Of a stretch of DNA of 64,000 nucleotides, positions 1 through 10,200 are shown piece by piece. The notes below the pieces were generated by a model that worked only from the letters and a program-made list of their open reading frames with translations, was not told the DNA's origin and did no database searches. This DNA is from Bolinopsis microptera (lineage: Eukaryota; Ctenophora; Tentaculata; Lobata; Bolinopsidae). The stretch is from positions 23,329,603-23,393,602 of the forward strand of contig NC_087072.1 of NCBI RefSeq assembly GCF_026151205.1, given 5' to 3'. Numbering within the stretch: the first letter of the stretch is position 1; each line of letters starts with the position of its first letter. Both the position numbers and the translations under genes were made by a program.

Positions 1-2370
1 GACAGGCTGCTGATCCAATTAAGGTCACTATAAGGGGGAGGGGAGAGGGGTGAGGACAGGCTGCTGATCCAATTAAGGTCACTATAAGGGGGAGGGGAGA
101 GGGGTGGGGGACAGGCTGCTGATCCAATTAAGGTCACTATAAGGGGGAGGGGAGAGGGGTGGGGGACAGGCTGCTGATCCTATTAAGGTCACTATAAGGG
201 GGAGGGGAGAGGGGTGGGGGACAAGCTCCTGATCCTATTAAGGTCACTATAAGGGAGAGGGGAGAGGGGTGGGGGACAGGCTGCTGATCCAATTAAGGTC
301 ACTATAAGGGGGAGGGGAGAGGGGTGGGGGACAGGCTGCTGATCCAATTAAGGTCACTATAAGGGGGAGGGGAGAGGGGTGGGGGACAGGCTGCTGATCC
401 TATTAAGGTCACTATAAGGGGGAGGGGAGAGGGGTGGGGGACAAGCTCCTGATCCTATTAAGGTCACTATAAGGGAGAGGGGAGAGGGGTGGGGGACAGG
501 CTGCTGATCCTATTAAGGTCACTATAAGGGGGAGGGGAGGGGGGTGGGGGACAGGCTGCTGATCCAATTAAGGTCACTATAAGGGGGAGGGGAGAGGGGT
601 GGGGGACAGGCTGCTGATCCTATTAAGGTCACTATAAGGGGGAGGGGAGAGGGGTGGGGGACAGGCTGCTGATCCTATTAAGGTCACTATAAGGGGGAGG
701 GGAGAGGGGTGGGGGACAGGCTGCTGATCCAATTAAGGTCACTATAAGGGGGAGGGGAGAGGGGTGGGGGACAGGCTGCTGATCCTATTAAGGTCACTAT
801 AAGGGGGAGGGGAGAGGGGTGGGGGACAGGCTGCTGATCCAATTAAGGTCACTATAAGGGGGAGGGGAGAGGGGTGGGGGACAGGCTCCTGATCCTATTA
901 AGGTCACTATAAGGGGGAGGGGAGAGGGGTGGGGGACAAGCTCCTGATCCTATTAAGGTCACTATAAGGGGGAGGGGAGAGGGGTGGGGGACAGGCTGCT
1001 GATCCTATTAAGGTCACTATAAGGGGGAGGGGAGAGGGGTGGGGGACAAGCTCCTGATCCTATTAAGGTCACTATAAGGGGGAGGGGAGAGGCTCCTGAT
1101 CCTATTAAGGTCACTATAAGGGGAGGGGAGAGGGGTGGGGGACAGGCTGCTGATCCTATTAAGGTCACTATAAGGGGAGGGGAGAGGGGTGGGGGACAGG
1201 CTGCTGATCCTATTAAGGTCACTATAAGGGGAGGGGAGAGGGGTGGGGGACAGGCTGCTGATCCTATTAAGGTCACTATAAGGGGGAGGGGAGAGGGGTG
1301 GGGGACAGGCTGCTGATCCTATTAAGGTCACTATAAGGGGGAGGGGAGAGGGGTGGGGACAGGCTGCTGATCCTATTAAGGTCACTATAAGGGGAGGGGA
1401 GAGGGGTGGGGGACAGGCTGCTGATCCTATTAAGGTCACTATAAGGGGAGGGGAGAGGGGTGGGGGACAGGCTGCTGATCCTATTAAGGTCACTATAAGG
1501 GGGAGGGGAGAGGGGTGGGGGACAGGCTGCTGATCCTATTAAGGTCACTATAAGGGGGAGGGGAGAGGGGTGGGGGACAGGCTGCTGATCCTATTAAGGT
1601 CACTATAAGGGGGAGGGGAGAGGGGTGGGGGACAGGCTGCTGATCCAATTAAGGTCACTATAAGGGGGAGGGGAGAGGGGTGGGGGACAGGCTGCTGATC
1701 CTATTAAGGTCACTATAAGGGGGAGGGGAGAGGGGTGGGGGACAGGCTGCTGATCCAATTAAGGTCACTATAAGGGGGAGGGGAGAGGGGTGGGGGACAG
1801 GCTCCTGATCCTATTAAGGTCACTATAAGGGGGAGGGGAGAGGGGTGGGGGACAAGCTCCTGATCCTATTAAGGTCACTATAAGGGGGAGGGGAGAGGGG
1901 TGGGGGACAGGCTGCTGATCCTATTAAGGTCACTATAAGGGGGAGGGGAGAGGGGTGGGGGACAAGCTCCTGATCCTATTAAGGTCACTATAAGGGGGAG
2001 GGGAGAGGCTCCTGATCCTATTAAGGTCACTATAAGGGGAGGGGAGAGGGGTGGGGGACAGGCTGCTGATCCTATTAAGGTCACTATAAGGGGGAGGGGA
2101 GAGGGGTGGGGGACAGGCTGCTGATCCTATTAAGGTCACTATAAGGGGAGGGGAGAGGGGTGGGGGACAGGCTGCTGATCCTATTAAGGTCACTATAAGG
2201 GGGAGGGGAGAGGGGTGGGGGACAGGCTGCTGATCCTATTAAGGTCACTATAAGGGGGAGGGGAGAGGGGTGGGGACAGGCTGCTGATCCTATTAAGGTC
2301 ACTATAAGGGGAGGGGAGAGGGGTGGGGGACAGGCTCCTGATCCTATTAAGGTTACTTTAAGGGGACGGG
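1..2370. repeat. 55-bp G-rich satellite, about 43 tandem units
   Basis: Head-to-tail units of 54-55 bp, each with GACAGGCTGCTGATCC, then ATTAAGGTCACTATAA, then a G-run tract. Variants carry CAAGCTCCT for CAGGCTGCT, AATT or TATT after GATCC, one fewer G, or a shortened unit lacking the GGTGGGGGACA part. The array enters from outside the window at base 1 and decays at about 2340-2370 (GGTTACTTTAAGGGGACGGGG). The proline-rich minus-strand frames through it are an artefact of C-runs. Confidence 0.97.
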
Positions 2371-2539
2371 GTCTTTATCACAATTATCTCGAAATCGGTA
2401 CCATGACTTTCAGCACTCATAATAATTTTTTTGAGTTCTTATACCATCATGCATCAGCATAAAATAATATTCAAATTATATACATTTTTGAAAATATTTT
2501 CGCAGAAAATTGTTCACTTTTTACAAGGTTTGCGTTCAG

Positions 2540-2809
2540 GTACTGAACACTAAGAACGTGATAACAGCGATGTGCACCAAGTGCAGCACAAATGACAAAG
2601 TTGGCGGTAAACGGGCGGTGCTGCACAGTGGCCTGTGCAGCAGGTGCGGTATTGTTGCAGTGTGTTCCCTCTGTAGAATAGCGGTCAAAGGTCTCTACAT
2701 CTGGTGTCAGGGCTGCTGTCACGGCGGCCATCCTCATCATATGAGACAATGGTTTGAGAATAATCGACTCTGTCCCGCCGCTTGCGGGCATGCCTGTCAG
2801 TTCTCTTGA
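2540..2809 (+). CDS. Last exon of a WDR24-like GATOR2 subunit
   Basis: Encodes the C-terminal zinc-binding module of a SEA/GATOR2 complex protein, which acts at lysosomes in amino-acid signalling to mTORC1. I see ordered Cys/His pairs: CTKC, LCSRCG, CSLC, then WCQGCCHGGHPHH and CPAACGHAC just before the stop. From memory this pattern matches the WDR24 C-terminus better than WDR59 (GLYIWCQGC, HGGH, CPA.CGH.C). There is no in-frame ATG at the start; the exon is entered by splicing. The likeliest acceptor is TTCAG at 2535-2539 (phase 0); CGCAG at 2501-2505 is the alternative. The WD40 and remaining exons must lie upstream of the window, so the satellite would sit in the last intron. The assignment rests on one exon. 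Confidence 0.72.
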   Translation, partial: VLNTKNVITAMCTKCSTNDKVGGKRAVLHSGLCSRCGIVAVCSLCRIAVKGLYIWCQGCCHGGHPHHMRQWFENNRLCPAACGHACQFS

Positions 2810-3756
2810 CAATTTGGAAACTATCTTAAATTTGCAAAGTTAAATGTGTTTTGATTGTTTATTCCGGGTCCTGTATATTTAAGTTTGATTCAAATTGTTT
2901 TAACTGGGATAGACTTATTCAGGGGAACCTCTCTTCAGAAACTGGGCAGTTTTATTTTTCGAATACTGAATTATCCAAGTACTCTAGAGTAAAGTGTAGT
3001 AAACACCTCCTCCCCCGTCTGTAAGCCACAATATGAATAACCATAGTTATTGTGTAAAAAGTACCCTTTATAGCTTTACGCAATATGTGAATATTATAAT
3101 ACTGATAAAATAATACTTTCGTTGATTGAAATGTCTCTTATTCTAGATTCCTTACACGTCATAACTAAATAACTTGTAAAATTTGATAACTTCTTTTGTA
3201 CCTTTTTTGATATCTGTTTTATTAAGGTATCATAGATATGTAGTTTATAGAGGGTAGAAAAGATGATTTTAATAATTTAAAATCCGATTGTAACAATGTA
3301 ACATTAACTTTCACAACGATCTTTGATTTCATTTATATTTCTGCGTTTCATTTTAAGTCTGTTATTTTCTATTCTTATAATCGGATAATGTAATATTAGC
3401 GAATAGAAATTAATAGATATTTCTGTACTTAGTCCCGATATAATAGTAGTATCGAGTTTCTGCTCAAAATTGAATGCTTTTGAGGATGATATGTATGAGT
3501 TGATAAGGTCCATCGATGATCGAGTTCTCGAAATCGAAAAACAACTTTCAGCAGAAACTCGATAAAGACCTTGAAAAGCTCCGCAACTCCGGCAAGGTCA
3601 TAGTACCACTACCACTTACCAGCGGACAAGACCACCAACATGTACCTCGTGTCAACAGAACGATAAACTCCTAACCGAAAATGTAACAAAAACGTATAAG
3701 AATGCTAATCCAGAGAAGAAAGACGACATTGACAAAATGTCAGCCAAACTGGGGGG
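2810..3756. other. AT-rich 3' flank, no gene seen
   Basis: Downstream of the WDR24-like stop. No convincing coding frame or known repeat. The nearest A-rich signal is ATAAAATAATAC near 3105, which is not a clean polyadenylation hexamer. Confidence 0.5.
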
Positions 3757-4020
3757 CGGGGGCCATCTACTTTAACTTACTCTTAGGACGTCCGCCAAAA
3801 TCACAGATTTACAGGCCTCCTCCTGTCCGGGTGTGTCCGTATTTTCAAAACCCCTCCCCTCCCTATTTGATAAAATTTAAAGAGTTGAAATAAATTCTGC
3901 CAAAATTCCCGGATTTTCAGAAACCACCCCTCCCCCTGTCCGGATTTGTCCGAAATTCCAAAACCACCCTACCCCCCCTCCCTATTAGTATTTGCTGGAC
4001 GTCCTGAGTAGATGGCCCCT
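3757..4020. mobile_element. MITE with GGGGCCATCTACT inverted ends
   Basis: The left end reads GGGGGCCATCTACTTTA and then AGGACGTCC. The right end, reverse-complemented, reads GGGGCCATCTACTCAGGACGTCC. The interior has C-rich tracts and repeated TTTCAAAACCC/GTCCG words. No coding capacity. No clear target duplication was identified. Confidence 0.6.
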
Positions 4021-4760
4021 TGCCCGATCAAGCTGTAATTAGAAGACCTAGTGTGTAGCGCTCCTACTAAATCGCTCGCCCAAATTTTAAGAAAATTCTT
4101 GTGAAAAGGCCCTTTCCACTTTCACGAATCACCCCCCATGACGTAGGGTTAAAATGCTTCCTGGAGAGTTATGGGCAAAAAACCGTTTTGGTCACGTGAC
4201 AGGCTAGTAAAAGTAAAACTTGACCATTGTTAATGATCTGGCCCGGCGCGCGCTACTTCGTAGCACTTGCCATTTCGTAGCACTTGCCATTTCGAGAAGA
4301 AAGCGGCGCGCGCTACTTCGAAGAAATTTAGACGAGTAACATCCGTCAATAGTAAAACGTGAATTCGATTATTTAGGGCTCGGGTTAGGGTTAGGGTTGT
4401 GGTTAAGATTATGGATAGCTTCGGGGTTATGGTTAGGGTTGGGATTAGGGTTTATGTATGATGTAGAACCGTTTTTTGTAGCGCGATGCACTACTGGGTC
4501 GCGCGCGCGCATATCATCCAATAATGCTTCTCGCAACCACCAACGTATGCAGATCGGCGAGATGCGAAGGATTGACATCGTGAATCAAAACCGTTTTGTA
4601 CGGCTGCAAAACCAAAAAAACCAAAGTCACGTGAAATTTTTGGGCGAGCGATTTAGTAAGAGCCCTGTCGATGGCGCACTGTACTACCTACTATATTACA
4701 TTATGCACTCAAGAGGCCAGCAGCTACAAGTAAAATACCCGAAGCTATGTTTTTGGGTAA
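4021..4760. repeat. Mosaic of diverged repeats with telomere-like words
   Basis: Contains GGCCCGGCGCGCGCTACTTC (about 4240-4260), which recurs at about 50867-50890, and degenerate TTAGGG runs at about 4380-4460. It also has TCACGTGAC words and a GGGTTAAAATGCTTCC stretch that echo the MITE family at 26393 and 57149. Probably a strongly diverged relative of those MITEs, so the telomere-like words are transposon-derived rather than a chromosome end. Confidence 0.4.
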
Positions 4761-5097
4761 GTAATTAAAGGTGCTTTTTGGTGACAAACGGATTTGAGTC
4801 TTCTCAAAGTAGGCTTTGACAATAGCATTTTTGAGCCTTACTGATAGTACGGTTTCACTAATTCACTCGCCATGGATTATAGGATAAGCGCGCTATTTTG
4901 TATTTCGCATTGGATATAAAGATGACCAATGATATTGCAGTGTTTAAGTCACGTGCGCGTGATATAGCGCGCTGGCGTGTGATCTTGAGATCAGATCACA
5001 GATACAAACTTTTGTTCCCTCCTCTTTTTCACTCCCTCTCTGCATTATGCCTTCTGATAAACCTATCGCTTGCAGTTTGTTGAATATCTATGTCATC

Positions 5098-5182
5098 TGT
5101 CAGTGTCATCTGTCATTCCGCCGAATCTTTATGGTTTGAACATAATAGGCTATTATGTTTATGAACATAATAGCCTGGGGTC
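5098..5182. mobile_element. Partial copy of CATTCCGCCGAATC short element
   Basis: Shares CATTCCGCCGAATCTTTAT and CATAATAGCCTGGGGTC with fuller copies at 23781 and 61079 and partial ones at 33272 (3' end only) and 50640 (5' end only). This copy has an internal duplication of the CATAATAG part. Confidence 0.6.
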
Positions 5183-5239
5183 TTGGAGGACTTCGCCGCT
5201 TCGACGCGCCGCGCGAACTAGCATTCTTGCTTCGTCGAC

Positions 5240-5270
5240 GATCGTTGCTCTGCTTCGCAGAGCAACGATC
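5240..5270. other. Perfect 14-bp-stem hairpin, TTC loop
   Basis: GATCGTTGCTCTGC, loop TTC, then the exact reverse complement. On the minus strand the tip is GCGAAGC. Confidence 0.9.
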
Positions 5271-5315
5271 TCGATGGATTGACATCGTCAATCAACCTGG
5301 GGTCCTTAGGTAAGA

Positions 5316-5408
5316 TTTGTAGGTTTACAACCTACCAGGACGCGCGCCGAGTTGGACTCGTCGACGGTCCCTATATGGAACAGATATTTTACGAGTATCA
5401 CCCGTTAA
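5316..5408. mobile_element. Short element starting TTGTAGGTTTACAACC
   Basis: About 90 bp, nearly identical to 41902-41993 and (inverted) 49749-49839. It runs from a small palindrome (GTAGGTTTACAACCTAC) through GACGCGCGCCGAGTTGGACT to ACGAGTATCACCCGTTA. Confidence 0.75.
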
Positions 5409-5439
5409 GGTACCTAAGATACAAGGTATTTTAGCGCTT

Positions 5440-5493
5440 GACATACGTTGCATGCCACTTTTCGCGCGCGAAGCGCGCGCCGCCGAAGGCGGA
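5440..5493. other. GC hairpin cluster, GAA loops
   Basis: CATACGTTGCATGCCACTTT is followed by CGCGCGC-GAA-GCGCGCG and CCGCC-GAA-GGCGG. The same block occurs inverted at 42380-42430. Confidence 0.8.
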
Positions 5494-5544
5494 AAATTAT
5501 CTCTGATATTGGGATACGAAACATGTATCAATTTAGCGCTAATT

Positions 5545-5998
5545 TAGGCCAGCACAATTTTCTTCAAACAAATAGATATTGAGTATCCTTCCCGACCTTC
5601 AACATTCAATTGCAACCAAAATTTGTAAGCTTACTCATAGACATAGACTTACAAGGAAAGTGTCCGAAAAATATCAACTCCGATATCCACCAAATTTTTC
5701 GGACAGTTGTGAAAGCCCTATTGGAAGGTCGTCGCCAATTTTCAGAATGATCTCATTCAAGGAACTGAAGATATATCCGAATAATACGACAAAAATCAAC
5801 GAATTTGGTCAAATTACGCGACTTTTACAGCTACTTTTGCTCCAAAAGCCGCGCACCATCAAATATGGCACCTAGGCGAAACTCACTGATCTTTCCAAAA
5901 AGGTATGACAAATTTGGTATTGTGAAAATTCTCACAGTCTCTAGAAAACAATGGTACAAAAATTTTAAATCCGAGCAAGTTTATTTTTATCGTGCAGG
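5545..5998. mobile_element. Degenerate copy of TAGGCAGTGC-type element
   Basis: Shares its body with the complete element at 49840-50428: GGCCAGCACA near the left, CTCACTGAT, TTCTCACAGTCTCTAGAAAA, and TTTATTTTTATCGTGCA at the right. The terminal TAGGCAGTGC repeats are lost here. Confidence 0.65.
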
Positions 5999-6002
5999 AT
6001 TG

Positions 6003-6110
6003 GGCGACATCTGTCCGACAGCGACATCTGTCCGAAAGCTGAATTAGGGATTTCGGACAGATGTCGCTGTCGGACAGGAGTCGTTTTTGGCGACATCTGT
6101 CCGAAATTTG
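6003..6110. repeat. GCGACATCTGTCCGA inverted-repeat block
   Basis: CGACATCTGTCCGA occurs in both orientations, separated by GAATTAGGGATTT, giving a long hairpin. The same words recur at 22815-22905, including TCGGACAGATGTCGCTG and CGGACAGGAGTCG. Confidence 0.75.
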
Positions 6111-7234
6111 GATCATATTGTAATTTCGGTTCACATTCGTATTTCACAAGCTCACAGGTAATCTCGTGACGTTCTAAAGCTGATGTGATCGCTTAAGATC
6201 TGATCCATCGATACGTGATTGACTAGTTGAGAACAGGATCGTGCTAGCCGTACCCTAACAAGCTGTCGATCACATCACAGGACATGAGTACATATAGGAC
6301 AGCAGTATGGAGATCATTTATCGCAATCCACAATGGCAACCAATCAACCACCAATCCTAACTTCGCTCCTCACATGTAGAATCAACACGAAGCTGCACAG
6401 ATGAGGATTCCTCACTCATCCAAAATCGCAGAAGGTTGGCATCACGGATTCCATTCAATGCTGTCCTGATCGAAGCCCACAATTTGGAAGTTCCTTGATT
6501 GCCTTAAAGTAAAACAAGCCCTTACCAGTGGCGTAACGTTGCCTGTTGGCGCCCCCCTGCCGAAAAGGCGCCCCCCTGTTGGCGCCCCCTCCCCTTTTGG
6601 TGCCCCTCCCTAAAATTGAACAAATTAGGTGATTTTAGAAGATACGCCGGTAAAAATCTCTAAAAAAGTGTGTATCTAGAGCAAAACGCGCAGTTTTGCT
6701 AGTTTTTTTATTTCAAAATTCAAATAAACTTTACATCAATGTATTACAGTTATGTTCAATAAAAAGACCACAATATCTCCTGTGAAGCAAAAACATGGAA
6801 AAAGCGAGCTAGAAAAATATTCATGATACTCAACACTACCAGGCTCAGCTGGAGTGAGAAACAATATATGTAAAAACATCAAGGTAAAATTTATTTTGGC
6901 TGAACCAAAACACGGTGGTAAGACCATAATAACATTGGTGCCGACCCTACATAAAATCATTAATAAATAATCAAGAGAACAAATTTAAATGTATACGATA
7001 CCTTCTTGCTACTACTCCACAAACTTACACGACATAACAACAAAATAACATAATTAAATAATATTATAATAAAACAATCTATAATCTAGCCACTCACGTA
7101 CTGCGTGACGCGCTTCGGGTTGTTTCATAAGAGAAAAAACGGCGCGTTCTACTGCAGGTGCGAGGGGCAAATTATAGAGAGTATGACATTCATAAAGTAA
7201 AATATATATATAATAATATTCCATGATGGGCCGT

Positions 7235-10200
7235 CTAATCAGGCCAGCATACGTCAGAAGACCAGAGAAATTCAGTTAGCTTTGTTTTGAAAATAGAAAT
7301 TTTCTCAGTCTGTCTAACATAGGCTGGCAGTGCATTCCACAGAAGCATTGTTCTATAAAAGAAGCTGTTTCTGAAACTATCGCAGTTTGGTACAATAGAG
7401 CAGGTATATGTGCTGGTGTCAAGTCCTTCAATGACTGATGCCGTGCTCCTTGTGTACCTCATTGTTCCAGCTTCAACAACAGTAATATATTCAGGTAGAG
7501 ATATACTTACCAAATCATTTACTATTTTATAGAAGAGCGTAATTGAATTATGGATGAACTTAGATCTAATGGGTAGAATTTTAAGCTCCTTCTGCTTCTC
7601 ATAAAATACAATATCACTATAATGATCAAACTGTTGTCCATTGATCCATTTGATCGCTCTTTTCTGGATTGCCTCAAACTTCGACATGTGTGTCGATCGC
7701 TGAGGACACCATATAACTGAGCAATGTTCAAAGATTGATCTTACAATGGTAAGGTAGAAAGCCCTCTTTTGGCGTTTATCCATGGTAAAATGACAGGTTC
7801 TCTTTAAGAGCCCAAGCTTCGAGCTTGCTTTAGATATCAATTGATCACAATGTGCACCCCACAGAAACCTGTTGTTCATTATTACACCAAGATCTGTATG
7901 GGATGCCACATAATCAATTATGACTTCATTAAGATTATACCAATAAATATTAAAAGGAAGATTGTCTAATACATTTCTTTGCAGAGTTACAGATAACACC
8001 TTACACTTTGAAGGGTGAAAAGTCATTTTGTTATCGATTGACCAGGCAAACAACCTGTCTATATCTCCTTGAAGAATATAGTGGTCTTCAAAGCATTCGA
8101 TGACCCTCCAAATTTTGGTGTCATCTGCATACAATGCTACATTTGTATCCTCCGAAACACACGAGAACATGTCGTTGATGAATAGAACAAACAGAAGTGG
8201 TCCCAGAATAGATCCCTGGGGCACTCCTGATTGCACGGGAAGCATGCTTGAGACAGCTCCGCCTACAACAACCTGCTGTCGTCTGTCTTGTAAATACGAC
8301 TTTAAAAATCTAAGCATCAGACCATCAATACCATATAAATTTTTTAGCTTGCGAAGGATTAAGTCATGTGAGACACTGTCAAATGCCTTAGCAAAATCAA
8401 AATAAACAATGTCGGATCTTGACTTATTGTTCAGGGCCAGTGCAAGGTTGTCTGTGAATGGGACCATCTGGGTAGTGCAAGACTTCCCATTCACAAAACC
8501 GTGTTGTCTACAGTCGATTAACCCTTCACAAGCTGCGAGCAACTCTTCCGAAATACAACGTTCAAAAACTTTCATAACTAAGCATGTCAGTGAGATGGGT
8601 CTGTAATTTTCAACAGATCCTTTTTCACCCTTCTTGTGTACCGGGACAACAGAAGCAAGCTTCCATTCCTCCGGCACACATCCAGTCACAAAAGAGCTGT
8701 TGAAAATCATGGTTAGAGGCTTTGCAAGAGTGCTCGCACAATTTTTTAACACAGTGCCATGGATACCATCTGGACCTGCGGCTTTACCCGGTTTAACCCC
8801 TTTCAAAATTAACAAAACATCCAACACGTGAAATCTCAAATCCATAAAATTGTTACTGGAGCTCATGTCGATGTCAATGTCATATGAGCTACTTGAGGAG
8901 AATTGTTGATAGAAGTATTCATTGAATAAGCTAGCCTGTTCAACTGGTGTGTTCCTAAAACGATCACCGTATCGGACCGTTTCAGGTATCCTAGTCGACT
9001 TAGACTTTGATTTCACGTGTGTCCAAAACTTTTTGGAAATAAGGGCAGAATCAGAATCATCTTCGACACTGAGTCTCATCTTTTCGTTCATTATGCGTTT
9101 AAAATCTTTGCGGTACTGACGGAACTTTTCAAGATCAGACTCATTGCCAGATTCATTAGCCTTTTCTCTCCATTTCTCTTTATCTCTCAGAACCCTATCA
9201 CAATCAGAGTCATGCCAAGGCGGCTGAAACTCACACTTAACATTTTTCTTTGGGATATATTCAATGCAGAGTTTAATCAGAACATCTTTGAAAAGAGGCC
9301 AGGAAATGTGTGGATCATGAGACCCAGCCACATTATCCCAATTGACCCGCCTCAGAGCAAAGTTCAAGCCGTCCCAATTGGCTTTGGTATAGTTATATAC
9401 TTTGCGTTTAGGAGACTTTCTGCGGCTGACATTGAAGTTTATCCCAAAGTTGATACCAAAGTGGTCAGATAAGCACGCCTCATTATGATCCAGTATTTTT
9501 AAATTGTTAATAATATTAGGGACATTTGTGAACAGTAAATCAAGCACATTCCCTGCTTTATGTGTAGGTTCATTAATTAGTTGAGTGTGTCCTAGGTCAC
9601 CAGTAAGGAAATCCAGGAAGCCATTTTGCAGTTCACAGGATGTCTCACCAGCAGGCCAAGAAACACAGTTCAAATTCATATCTCCTATTAAAACATGCTT
9701 GTCAATCTTCTTTTTTAATGCAAGAGTTCTAAAATAATTAGAAAATTCCACGTAATTGTCGTCGCTTAAAGTCCCCACTCTATAAAAAGTCGAAATACAC
9801 AACTTTCTACCAGTCGGAAGCTTTAAGACAACAGACAATAACTCAGCTTGAGCTTTCACTACAGCTATCCTAGTACTAGTAACATCTAGATCAAATCTAT
9901 GAGCTATTAAGACTCCACCCCCGTTTTTTCTAAACCTCTTAGGTCGTTCAGGATCCCATGGATGAGTTTTGAGGGACCTGTCCAGCCTAAAGATTTTATA
10001 ACCAGAAGGTAGAATCTCACTATCCAATATTGACTTTTTCAGCCAAGTCTCATTTAAAATAACAATATCAGGTTTGTTTGTATACAAAAAACCATGCAGT
10101 TCATGTACTTTCGTCATGTTAAGTGGTGGGTTAACTGACGCAAGGTCACGAGTGTTAATTAGACCTTGTACATTGTTATAAAAAACAGATATAGGCTTTT

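Noticed and set aside
962-2302. Proline/serine-rich minus-strand open frames in the satellite
   Set aside because: They are translations of the C-rich strand of the 55-bp repeat; frame openness follows from the unit length of 54-55 bp and lack of stops, with no start or splice context.
4380-4460. Possible telomere end
   Set aside because: The TTAGGG words are few, degenerate and mid-sequence; similar words occur inside a MITE family here.
8100-9472. Plus-strand frames of 65-151 codons at 8.1-9.5 kb
   Set aside because: Antisense shadows of the LINE ORF2.
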